DNA from: an uncultured Eubacteriales bacterium
GTDB lineage: Bacteria > Bacillota > Clostridia > Monoglobales > Monoglobaceae
Assembly (NCBI GenBank): GCA_958346135.1
Contig: CATVQN010000068.1
Location: 1 to 6,542, forward strand
Reading direction: 5' to 3'
Length of the DNA stretch: 6,542 bases
A program made the position numbers and the translations under genes. Of this stretch, positions 1 to 6,172 are shown one piece after another. Each line of letters opens with the position of its first letter. The stretch's first letter is position 1. The notes under the pieces are model-generated. The model did no database searches, was not told the origin of the DNA, and saw only the letters and a list, made by a program, of their open reading frames with translations.

Positions 1-69
1 CTCCGGTGACAGCACACGAAAATAATGGTCACTGATAGAGTACCATACTTCTTCACAAGTTTCAAGCAT
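1..69 (-). CDS. Possible start of a divergent gene, cut by the left window edge
   Basis: On the minus strand an ATG at 69-67 opens a frame of 23 codons that reaches the window edge without a stop. It begins MLETCEEVWYSIS and continues with DHYFRVLSPE. The composition looks protein-like, but there is no Shine-Dalgarno sequence upstream of the ATG, and 23 codons can stay open by chance. LplABC-type sugar transporter operons are often flanked by AraC-family or two-component regulators, so a divergent regulator is a reasonable guess. That is context inference only, as no domain is visible. If real, it shares the 70-157 intergenic region with the transporter operon. Confidence 0.3.
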   Translation of the reverse strand, partial: MLETCEEVWYSISDHYFRVLSPE

Positions 70-108
70 TTTTGTGACAAACTTTTGTAAGCTTGTAGGA
101 AACTTGTA
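55..108. promoter_or_regulatory. Repeat cluster upstream of the transporter operon, possible operator
   Basis: A perfect 9-bp inverted repeat, ACAAGTTTC (55-63) and GAAACTTGT (99-107), brackets a 35-base spacer. Inside and next to it, TTGTA occurs three times in the same orientation (85-89, 93-97, 104-108), twice as CTTGTA exactly 11 bases apart. A small palindrome, TTGTGACAA (72-80), lies nearby. The cluster sits 50-100 bases upstream of the lipoprotein start, where an activator or repressor of this operon would bind. I found no good -35/-10 pair, which would fit an activator-dependent promoter. Operator function is inferred from position and repetition only. Confidence 0.3.
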
Positions 109-143
109 TTTGAAGGACTCTGAGCGTGACAAAAATAATAAAC

Positions 144-150
144 AGGAGGT
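144..150 (+). promoter_or_regulatory. Ribosome binding site that fixes the lipoprotein start
   Basis: AGGAGGT lies seven bases before the ATG at 158. It selects that ATG over an in-frame GTG at 74, which would add 28 polar residues ahead of the signal peptide. Confidence 0.9.
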
Positions 151-157
151 AATTCTC

Positions 158-1774
158 ATGACAAAAAAACATTGGACAGGAATTTTGGCGGCAGCAATGG
201 CCGCCTCCCTTGCTCTGACAGGCTGCGGCGGAAATAAAGCCGCCCAGAATGCGAAGAATGCAGAGATTAAAAAAACTACCCCGGACAGCTACCCGTTGCA
301 GACAGATCAGACGCTGCGGTACTGGCTCACCATCAGCGGACATGTCTCCGCCCATTCTCAGAGCCTGAATGACACCCCTCTGGCACAGGATCTGAAGGAC
401 AAAACCGGAATCAATGTTGAATTCGTTCATCCGGCCATCGGTCAGGAAACCGAGCAGTTCAACCTAATGCTGGCCTCTAAGGATGTTCCGGATATTATTG
501 AATATAGCTGGAACAACTATACCGGCGGACCGGAGAGCGCCATCAAAAAAGGAACCATTTTGGATCTGAATAAGGTGTTGGACGCCGGCATCTCCCCAAA
601 TCTGCAGGCCGTTTTTGATGAGCACCCCGACTATGCCAAGGGATGTCAGACCGAGACCGGCAAGACCTATGTTTATCCTTTTATCATAGGTGACAGTCTA
701 CTTCAGACCTATATGGGGCCAATGGTGCGTGCGGATCTGCTGGAAAAATACAATCTCCCTGTTCCGGAAACCATCGATGAATGGGAGAATATGCTGCGCG
801 TGTTTAAGGAAAACGGCGTAAAATCTCCTCTGACCCTGAGAATGGATAATGTAAAGTTTGCCGATATGTCTCCGTTCATCAGCGCATACGGCGCAGCCGG
901 CACCTTCTATGTAGAAGATGGCAAGGTTAAATTCGGCCCCTATACTGATGAATACCGGCAGTTCTTGACGCTGATGGCCAAATGGTACAGCGAAGGCCTG
1001 CTGGATCCCAACTTTACAGATACCGACTCTAAGCGTCTGACCTCTGTGATTGCAAACGGTGAGGCTGCAGCGGCCTTCGGAAGCGCAGGCGGCGACTTTG
1101 GTAAATGGATCCCTGCCACACATGCACAGAATCCCCAGGCACGTTTCGTTCCGGTGAAGTACCCGGTTCTGAACAAGGGTGAAACTCCGAAATTCGGCCA
1201 GAAGAGCTTCCCGGTCAGCGGGTTTGGTGCGGCCATTTCCGGCAAATCCAAGAATATCGAGCTTGCTGCCCGTTTCCTGGACTACGGTTACAGCGAAGAA
1301 GGACATATGACCTATAACTTTGGTAAGGAAGGCGAATCCTATACCATGGTTGACGGCGTTCCGACCTATACCGACATCATCCTGGATAACGATAAAAACG
1401 GTGGTCTGGGCGTAGGCCCGGCTATGGGTAAATACATCCGCGCCTGCTACAACGGTCCGTTCGTGCAGGATGTGAACTATCTGGCCCAGTTCTACACCAT
1501 GCCGGAGCAGCTGGAGGGCGTTAAGACTTGGGCGGATACCGAGGCTCTGACCTACAAGATGCCGCCGGCTCCCCTCACGGAGGAAGAAAATAAAGAATAT
1601 ACCAAAATCATGAGTAATATTGACACCTACCGTCAGGAGGTCATGTATAAGACCATCACCGGCAAATCTGCCCTCAGTGATCTGGATGCGTACTTCGCAG
1701 AAATGAAAAACCGCGGTATTGAACGTGCAATCGAACTGCAGCAGACAGCTTATGACAGATATATGGCAAAATAA
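158..1774 (+). CDS. Extracellular sugar-binding lipoprotein of an ABC importer (LplA/YtcQ type)
   Basis: This is the substrate-capture component of the ABC importer encoded with the next two genes, and should be anchored on the outer face of the cytoplasmic membrane. The 538-residue product starts with a lysine-containing n-region (MTKKHW), a hydrophobic stretch at about residues 8-21 and a lipobox LTGC with the lipidation cysteine at 23. A glycine-, alanine- and lysine-rich linker follows. The rest resembles family 1 extracellular solute-binding proteins of the large LplA/YtcQ/LipO branch: a first lobe with ASKDVPDII at 106-114, a typical RADLLEKYNL...DEWENML segment at about 191-213, and YSEGLLDPNF at 277-286. 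The length of about 500-550 residues is usual for this branch and longer than MalE-like proteins. The chosen start gives a proper signal peptide and has a strong ribosome binding site. The bound sugar cannot be read directly; the downstream enzymes suggest a short beta-mannoside. No defect is seen. Confidence 0.93.
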   Translation: MTKKHWTGILAAAMAASLALTGCGGNKAAQNAKNAEIKKTTPDSYPLQTDQTLRYWLTISGHVSAHSQSLNDTPLAQDLKDKTGINVEFVHPAIGQETEQFNLMLASKDVPDIIEYSWNNYTGGPESAIKKGTILDLNKVLDAGISPNLQAVFDEHPDYAKGCQTETGKTYVYPFIIGDSLLQTYMGPMVRADLLEKYNLPVPETIDEWENMLRVFKENGVKSPLTLRMDNVKFADMSPFISAYGAAGTFYVEDGKVKFGPYTDEYRQFLTLMAKWYSEGLLDPNFTDTDSKRLTSVIANGEAAAAFGSAGGDFGKWIPATHAQNPQARFVPVKYPVLNKGETPKFGQKSFPVSGFGAAISGKSKNIELAARFLDYGYSEEGHMTYNFGKEGESYTMVDGVPTYTDIILDNDKNGGLGVGPAMGKYIRACYNGPFVQDVNYLAQFYTMPEQLEGVKTWADTEALTYKMPPAPLTEEENKEYTKIMSNIDTYRQEVMYKTITGKSALSDLDAYFAEMKNRGIERAIELQQTAYDRYMAK

Positions 1775-1790
1775 TTAGGGAGGTTTTTCC

Positions 1791-2711
1791 ATGTACCGCA
1801 AGTACACTAAAAAAGCAATTCGACAGGATTGGCTCCGGAACTGGAAACTATACGCCATGATGATTCCCGTACTGGCCTTTTATATCACCTTTTGCTATAA
1901 GCCTATGTACGGTGCCATCATCGCCTTTAAAGACTTTGATCCAACTCTGGGCATCTGGGGAAGTGAATGGATCGGGTTTGAGAATTTCAAGGATTTGTTC
2001 ACCAGCTCCGATTTCGGCCGGATATTTCGAAACACCATCAACATCAGTGTTCAGAGCATTATCTTCGGATTTCCGGCTCCCATCATTCTGGCTCTGCTCA
2101 TCAACGAGCTCACCAGAAAACGGTTTGCAAAATTTGTACAAACCGTTACATACATGCCGCACTTCATCTCTCTGGTGGTTGTCTGCGGTTTGATTAAAGA
2201 CTTTGTATCTGACTCCGGTGTTATCACCAGCTTTCTGAGCATGTTTGGTTTCCCTGAAACCAACATGCTTCAGGAGCCAAAATACTTTGTCCCCATTTAT
2301 GTCATCAGCAGTATCTGGCAGGAAATCGGCTGGGGTTCCATCATTTATCTGGCCGCACTTGCCGGTACGGATCAGGAGCTCTACGAGGCGGCCGCCATTG
2401 ACGGCGCAGGACATCTCCGGCAGACCTGGAGCATCACCCTTCCCAGCATCATGCCCACCATTATCACCATGTTTATTCTAAAGCTGGGTACTATCATGAA
2501 CGTAGGCTTTGAAAAGATCATTCTGCTATACCAGCCTATGACCTATGAAACAGCAGACGTCATCTCTTCGTTTGTGTACCGAAAGGGTATCATAGACCAG
2601 AGCTATGGCTTCTCCACAGCAGTGGGACTTTTCAATTCTGTCATCAATTTTGCACTGATTATCATCGCCAACACCATCAGCCGCAAGGTGAACGATACCA
2701 GTCTTTGGTAG
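1791..2711 (+). CDS. Sugar ABC transporter permease, LplB type
   Basis: This is the first of two membrane subunits of the importer. The 306-residue protein shows about six hydrophobic segments, near residues 20-38, 88-106, 118-136, 166-190, 217-240 and 270-296. The binding-protein-dependent permease signature (EAA loop) is intact: EAAAIDGAGHLRQTW starting at 199, followed by the ITLPSIMP end of the loop. This loop contacts the ATPase subunit. The cytoplasmic N-terminus is short and basic, and the LYAMMIPVLAFYITFCYKPM region at 20-40 is characteristic of LplB-like permeases. The start lies 16 bases after the lipoprotein stop and has a GGGAGG ribosome binding site (1778-1783). Translation and transcription are probably shared with its neighbours. 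No ATPase gene accompanies it, which is usual for this class, where a shared MsmX/UgpC-type ATPase serves several importers. Confidence 0.94.
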   Translation: MYRKYTKKAIRQDWLRNWKLYAMMIPVLAFYITFCYKPMYGAIIAFKDFDPTLGIWGSEWIGFENFKDLFTSSDFGRIFRNTINISVQSIIFGFPAPIILALLINELTRKRFAKFVQTVTYMPHFISLVVVCGLIKDFVSDSGVITSFLSMFGFPETNMLQEPKYFVPIYVISSIWQEIGWGSIIYLAALAGTDQELYEAAAIDGAGHLRQTWSITLPSIMPTIITMFILKLGTIMNVGFEKIILLYQPMTYETADVISSFVYRKGIIDQSYGFSTAVGLFNSVINFALIIIANTISRKVNDTSLW

Positions 2712-2727
2712 AAAGGAGAAGGAACAA

Positions 2728-3612
2728 ATGGTTATCAAGAAAACACCGCAGCGCAGAATCTTTGAAATATGCAACGCCATTTTTATGGTTTTCATGATTC
2801 TGATCACGCTGTATCCGATGATTTACATCGTCATGGCATCTTTTAGTGAACCCCTGGAGTTCCTTGCCCACAGAGGACTGTTGTTCCGTCCCCTGGGTTT
2901 CTCTACTCTGGCATATGAGAAGGCAATTGTGCATCCCCTCCTTCTGCCCTCCTATGCCAATACCCTCTTTGTCGTGGTAGTAGGTGTCACGATCAATATT
3001 ATTCTGACCTCCATTGCCGCCTACTTCCTCTCCAGACAGAATATTCTGTGGCAGCGTCCTATTGCCTTCATGATTATCTTTACTATGTACTTTTCAGGCG
3101 GCCTGATTCCGCTGTACCTGACCGTAACCCAGGATTTCATGCTCCAGGACAGTCTGTGGTCCCTGATTCTTCCGGTGGCCATCAATACCTTCAATTTAAT
3201 GATCATGCGCACCGGATTTAGCGCGATACCGGCCAGTCTGGAGGAATCGGCCCGGATTGACGGTGCGGGACATTTTATCATTCTGTTTCGCATTGTTCTT
3301 CCGCTGGCCATGCCTACTGTTGCCGTTATGATTCTGTACTACGGCGTTGCACACTGGAACTCCTGGTTCAACGCCTCACTGTTTATCACAGAACCCAGCA
3401 AGTATCCGCTCCAGCTGGTACTGCGCCAGATTCTGCTGATCAACGACACCGAATCCATGACCGGCGGTGTAGATGCAGGCTCACAGCTGGCTGTCAGCGA
3501 AACCCTAAAATATGCGGTCATTGTGATTGCAACCCTGCCGATTCTGTGTATTTACCCCTTCCTACAAAAGTATTTTGTAAAGGGTGTTATGATTGGTGCA
3601 GTAAAGGGTTAA
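2728..3612 (+). CDS. Sugar ABC transporter permease, LplC/YtcP type
   Basis: This is the second membrane subunit, expected to form a heterodimer with the preceding permease. The 294-residue protein has hydrophobic segments near residues 16-37, 77-100, 111-132, 143-160, 190-206 and 260-280. Its EAA loop reads EESARIDGAGHFIILFRIVL from 172 and continues into PLAMP. The glutamate, glycine and proline landmarks are present, with ESA in place of EAA, a common variant. The ILITLYPMIYIVMASFSEP region near the N-terminus and the C-terminal KGVMIGAVKG are typical of YtcP/LplC permeases. It follows its partner by 16 bases and has an AAGGAG ribosome binding site (2713-2718). It is the last transporter gene; a strong hairpin follows before the enzyme genes. 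Substrate specificity comes from the lipoprotein and cannot be derived from this gene. Confidence 0.94.
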   Translation: MVIKKTPQRRIFEICNAIFMVFMILITLYPMIYIVMASFSEPLEFLAHRGLLFRPLGFSTLAYEKAIVHPLLLPSYANTLFVVVVGVTINIILTSIAAYFLSRQNILWQRPIAFMIIFTMYFSGGLIPLYLTVTQDFMLQDSLWSLILPVAINTFNLMIMRTGFSAIPASLEESARIDGAGHFIILFRIVLPLAMPTVAVMILYYGVAHWNSWFNASLFITEPSKYPLQLVLRQILLINDTESMTGGVDAGSQLAVSETLKYAVIVIATLPILCIYPFLQKYFVKGVMIGAVKG

Positions 3613-3621
3613 CCCATATAC

Positions 3622-3668
3622 AAAATTTGGCAGTCTCGCCCTATGGTGCGGCTGCCAAATTTTATTAT
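3622..3668 (+). terminator. Long intergenic hairpin with T-rich tail, possible partial terminator
   Basis: AAAATTTGGCAG (3622-3633) and CTGCCAAATTTT (3652-3663) form a perfect 12-bp inverted repeat. The stem can extend inward through 3640/3645 with a single T-C mismatch and two G-T pairs, leaving a CTAT loop at 3641-3644. The right arm ends in TTTT and is followed by ATTAT, the shape of an intrinsic terminator. It lies between the second permease and GH130, which share a strand. Some read-through is likely unless there is a separate promoter, so it may be an attenuator or an mRNA-stabilising 3' end that keeps the transporter transcript more abundant. The hairpin is seen directly; its function is inferred. 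Confidence 0.7.
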
Positions 3669-3674
3669 AAAACG

Positions 3675-3682
3675 AAAGGAAG
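3675..3682 (+). promoter_or_regulatory. Ribosome binding site that fixes the GH130 start
   Basis: AAAGGAAG ends 11 bases before the ATG at 3694. The earlier in-frame ATG at 3643 lies in the loop region of the intergenic hairpin and has no such site, so 3694 is preferred. Confidence 0.75.
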
Positions 3683-3693
3683 TGTTGATTCCA

Positions 3694-4701
3694 ATGTTTG
3701 AACCTATGAAACCCATTCTTACCAGCAGTGATACTATCTGCCGGTATGAAAACAATCCTGTGCTCTCAGCCAAGGATATTCCCTTCCCCTCTGAATTGGT
3801 ATTCAATGCGGGAGTTGCCAAATGGCAGGGCAAATATATTATGATCTTTCGAAACGATTTTGATTATGCCGGAGGCTGTCTGTTTCAAGGCTGCAACCTG
3901 GGCATTGCCTTTAGCAGCGACGGCAAGGAATGGAAGGTGCGGGAAACCCCGTTTTTCACCCTTGCTATGATAGATAATCCGGAGGTGACCCGGATTTATG
4001 ATCCACGGCTTACTGTCATAGAAGACGAGCTTCTCATCTGCTTTGCCATGGATACCCGGCATGGAATACGTGGCGGGATCGGAAAGGTACGTCCGGATTT
4101 CAGCGGCATTGACATCATCAGCCTCAGCACCCCGGATAACCGAAACATGGTACTCTTCCCGGAAAAAATTGATGGAATGTATGTGCGTCTGGAACGCCCC
4201 TTTACCATTTACAGCCGTGGCGGAAAGGACCGCTTCGACATCTGGATCTCCAAATCCCCGGATCTGGTATTCTGGGGCGAAAGCCAGCTTCTTTTGGCCG
4301 TGGAGGATGTTCCGTTTGCCAATGACAAGCTGGGTCCTGCGGCACCGCCCATTAAGACAGATGCAGGCTGGCTTACCCTGTTTCACGCTGTGGACATCGA
4401 CCCTACCCGCGGCAAGCACGGCTGGGAGGATACATGGCAAAAACGTTATACCGCAGGAATTATGCTGCTGGATCTTGAGGATCCCTCAAAGGTTTTGGGC
4501 ATGTCCAAAGCTCCGCTCCTGGCTCCGGAAACAGAATATGAAGCTCTCGACGGCTTCCGGACAAGTGTCATATTTCCCGGCGGCTTTTTGAAGGAACCGG
4601 ACGGAACAGCCAAGATTTACTATGGTGCTGCCGATACGGTGGAGTGCCTGGCCACTGCTGAAATTGATAAACTAATATCCTTGTGTACCCAACCACGCTG
4701 A
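3694..4701 (+). CDS. GH130-family beta-mannoside phosphorylase
   Basis: This is probably a cytoplasmic enzyme that cleaves a beta-mannosidic bond with inorganic phosphate, giving mannose 1-phosphate and a shortened sugar. The 335-residue protein is a single five-bladed-propeller-type domain with GH130 landmarks: NPVL at 21-24, RNDFD at 53-57, RIYDPRLT at 100-107, DNRNMVLFPEKIDG at 148-161, VRLERP at 164-169 and LTLFHAVD at 227-234. Asp103 fits the catalytic acid, and Arg150, Arg168, Lys212 and His231 fit the phosphate-binding set as I recall it from the GH130_2 enzyme Uhgb_MP. This favours a phosphorylase over the GH130 hydrolases, which lose that set. The length suits GH130_2-like enzymes better than GH130_1 mannosylglucose phosphorylases, which are about 390 aa. 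Substrate could be beta-1,4-mannooligosaccharide, mannosyl-GlcNAc, mannosylglucose or a beta-1,2-mannoside. The family is secure, the exact reaction is not. The epimerase gene starts 15 bases after it. Confidence 0.92.
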   Translation: MFEPMKPILTSSDTICRYENNPVLSAKDIPFPSELVFNAGVAKWQGKYIMIFRNDFDYAGGCLFQGCNLGIAFSSDGKEWKVRETPFFTLAMIDNPEVTRIYDPRLTVIEDELLICFAMDTRHGIRGGIGKVRPDFSGIDIISLSTPDNRNMVLFPEKIDGMYVRLERPFTIYSRGGKDRFDIWISKSPDLVFWGESQLLLAVEDVPFANDKLGPAAPPIKTDAGWLTLFHAVDIDPTRGKHGWEDTWQKRYTAGIMLLDLEDPSKVLGMSKAPLLAPETEYEALDGFRTSVIFPGGFLKEPDGTAKIYYGAADTVECLATAEIDKLISLCTQPR

Positions 4702-4703
4702 AT

Positions 4704-4709
4704 GGAGGT
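4704..4709 (+). promoter_or_regulatory. Ribosome binding site that fixes the epimerase start
   Basis: GGAGGT, seven bases before the ATG at 4717. The in-frame ATG at 4702 overlaps this site and has none of its own, so the protein should start MELKDF, matching where cellobiose 2-epimerases usually begin. Confidence 0.85.
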
Positions 4710-4716
4710 TGTTTCT

Positions 4717-5937
4717 ATGGAACTCAAAGATTTTAAGAAAGAGATCCAAAGTGAGGTTCTGGATAATATTCTCCCTTTTTGGATCAACCATACGGTAGAC
4801 AAAGACCACGGCGGCTTCTACGGCTATATCAACAATGACATGGAGATCGACCGTAAAGCAGACAAATCCTCTGTGATCTGCGCCAGAATTCTTTGGACCT
4901 TCGCCAAGGCTTACACTATGTTCCATGATTCCGCCTATCTTTCCATGGCACAGCGGGCTTACCGCTTTCTGCGGGATGCCTTTGAAGACATAGAAAATGG
5001 CGGCATATTCTGGTCTGTGGATTACACCGGCAAGGTGCGGGACAGCAAAAAGCAAATCTATGCGCAGGCTTTTGCCATTTATGGAATCTCTGAATACTAT
5101 GCAATCACCCGAGATCCGGAGCATCTGGATTTTGCTATGCAGCTTTTTGATTTGCTGGAGAAACATACCCGGGATCGGGTATACGGCGGCTATTTCGATG
5201 CATTGGCGGCTGATTGGAGACCTTTGGAGGATACCAGTCTCAGTCAGAAGGATATGAATGTTCCCAAGACCATGAATACAAACCTGCACGTTCTGGAGGG
5301 CTATACCAACCTCTTCCGTGTTTCGGGAAATCGTGCTGTCGAGGAGGCTCTTCAGTCGGTTCTGCGGGTCTGCTCGGAAAAGATTGCAGATCCGGCCACC
5401 AGTCATTTTATGCTCTACTTTGATAAGCAATGGAACAGCCAGGCTAATGTAACCTCCTTTGGTCACGATATTGAAGGCAGTTGGCTCATGTGTGAAGCCG
5501 CGGCATTGCAACAGGATCTCGCTCTGCGCGGACAAATTGAAACAATCGCAATGAAAATGGCAGACACCGTTTACCGGACCGGACTGGACACCCAATACGG
5601 CGGCTTGTTTGAAGCGGAAAAGGATGGTATTCTACAGACCACCGGCAGTGAATGGTGGACGCAGGCCGAGGCAGTAGTCGGATTTTTCAACGCCTATACC
5701 ATGACAGGAGAACAGCATTATCTGGATGCTGTATATTCTGTCTGGCGTTTCATCCGGGACCATCTGGTAGACCGACAAAACGGCGAATGGTTCTGGGGTG
5801 TATCCCGGGATGGTAAAACCGTCTTTGATGACACCAAGGTCAGTGAATGGAAATGTCCCTATCACAACAGCCGAATGTGCTTTGAAATTCTGTCCCGGCT
5901 AAAAGATTGGGCGGCTCGGCACGCTGCGGAGTACTAA
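4717..5937 (+). CDS. AGE-superfamily epimerase, cellobiose/mannobiose 2-epimerase-like
   Basis: This is predicted to be a cytoplasmic enzyme interconverting glucose and mannose at the reducing end of a beta-1,4 disaccharide. The 406-residue product has the length of the (alpha/alpha)6-barrel AGE family and matches, as I remember it, the Ruminococcus albus cellobiose 2-epimerase in many blocks: ILPFW (18-22), GGFYGY (32-37), ARILW (56-60), QAFAIY (117-122), KTMNTNLHVLEGYT (184-197), SFGHDIEGSWLM (247-258), WWTQAEAVVGFFNAY (313-327) and WKCPYHNSRMC (378-388). His191, His250 and His383 align with the essential histidines of that family (184, 243 and 374 in R. albus), and Arg57 with its substrate-binding arginine. 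The KTMN and WKCPYHN motifs favour the disaccharide epimerases over GlcNAc 2-epimerase, though a mannose 2-epimerase activity cannot be excluded. It is the last gene of the cluster, placed 15 bases after GH130, whose substrate it may prepare or whose product it may use. No truncation is seen. Confidence 0.92.
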   Translation: MELKDFKKEIQSEVLDNILPFWINHTVDKDHGGFYGYINNDMEIDRKADKSSVICARILWTFAKAYTMFHDSAYLSMAQRAYRFLRDAFEDIENGGIFWSVDYTGKVRDSKKQIYAQAFAIYGISEYYAITRDPEHLDFAMQLFDLLEKHTRDRVYGGYFDALAADWRPLEDTSLSQKDMNVPKTMNTNLHVLEGYTNLFRVSGNRAVEEALQSVLRVCSEKIADPATSHFMLYFDKQWNSQANVTSFGHDIEGSWLMCEAAALQQDLALRGQIETIAMKMADTVYRTGLDTQYGGLFEAEKDGILQTTGSEWWTQAEAVVGFFNAYTMTGEQHYLDAVYSVWRFIRDHLVDRQNGEWFWGVSRDGKTVFDDTKVSEWKCPYHNSRMCFEILSRLKDWAARHAAEY

Positions 5938-5950
5938 CCTGGTTACAATT

Positions 5951-5984
5951 AAGGCAATAGCGCACAATGAACAGCTGTTGCCTT
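5951..5984 (+). other. Stem-loop just after the epimerase gene
   Basis: AAGGCAATAGC (5951-5961) and GCTGTTGCCTT (5974-5984) pair over 11 positions with one G-T pair around a 12-base loop. There is no T-tract after it, so it is not a classical terminator. It may protect the 3' end of the mRNA or act with the terminator further on. The structure is seen; the role is unknown. Confidence 0.5.
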
Positions 5985-5992
5985 CGCTGCAC

Positions 5993-6006
5993 ATCTGCTT
6001 GCAGAT
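5993..6006 (+). repeat. Short palindrome ATCTGC-TT-GCAGAT
   Basis: A 6-bp inverted repeat with a two-base centre, between the post-epimerase stem-loop and the terminator. As RNA it would fold with five pairs and a CTTG loop. It could equally be a protein-binding half-site pair or chance. Confidence 0.3.
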
Positions 6007-6020
6007 TTCCCGTCATATCA

Positions 6021-6067
6021 CATAAAAAGCTCTTGACATATGTTAGTATGTCTGCGAGCTTTTTATG
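6021..6067. terminator. Bidirectional intrinsic terminator between convergent genes
   Basis: CATAAAAAGCTC (6021-6032) and GAGCTTTTTATG (6056-6067) form a perfect 12-bp inverted repeat. Inside, a second stem, GACATA (6035-6040) with TATGTC (6047-6052), closes a six-base loop. The A-run on the left arm and T-run on the right arm give a U-tract on whichever strand is transcribed. It lies about 85 bases after the epimerase stop and about 105 bases after the stop of the minus-strand oxidoreductase, so it can end both transcripts. Confidence 0.85.
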
Positions 6068-6172
6068 CAATCTTCCGAAAAATTTGACTACGCATCTGCC
6101 AAAAAACATTATGCGGTACTGCCTTAAGGGAAGGAAATATAAGAAAGGGATAAACAGGCGTACAATTCAGAA

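Noticed and set aside
104..141. Core promoter with TTGTAT and TAATAA elements
   Set aside because: The spacing is far from 17 bases, and a -10 box at 136-141 would place the transcription start in or next to the ribosome binding site.
74..157. GTG at 74 as start of the lipoprotein
   Set aside because: It would put 28 polar residues ahead of a complete signal peptide. The ATG at 158 has a near-perfect ribosome binding site and gives a normal lipoprotein start.
698..1306. Long minus-strand open frame of about 200 codons inside the lipoprotein gene
   Set aside because: It is fully contained in a clear plus-strand gene, has no ribosome binding site context and shows no recognisable protein family. 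It is a shadow of the coding bias.
3643..3693. ATG at 3643 as start of the GH130 gene
   Set aside because: It sits in the loop region of the intergenic hairpin and has no ribosome binding site. The ATG at 3694 has one and gives a normal family length.
4672..5595. Minus-strand open frame of about 300 codons over the epimerase gene
   Set aside because: It is antisense to a gene with many family motifs and intact catalytic histidines. The translated antisense frame resembles no family I know.
6091..6129. Small inverted repeat CGCAT/ATGCG and palindrome CCTTAAGG in the spacer
   Set aside because: Arms of only 4-5 bp in AT-rich sequence are expected by chance and no other signal supports them.
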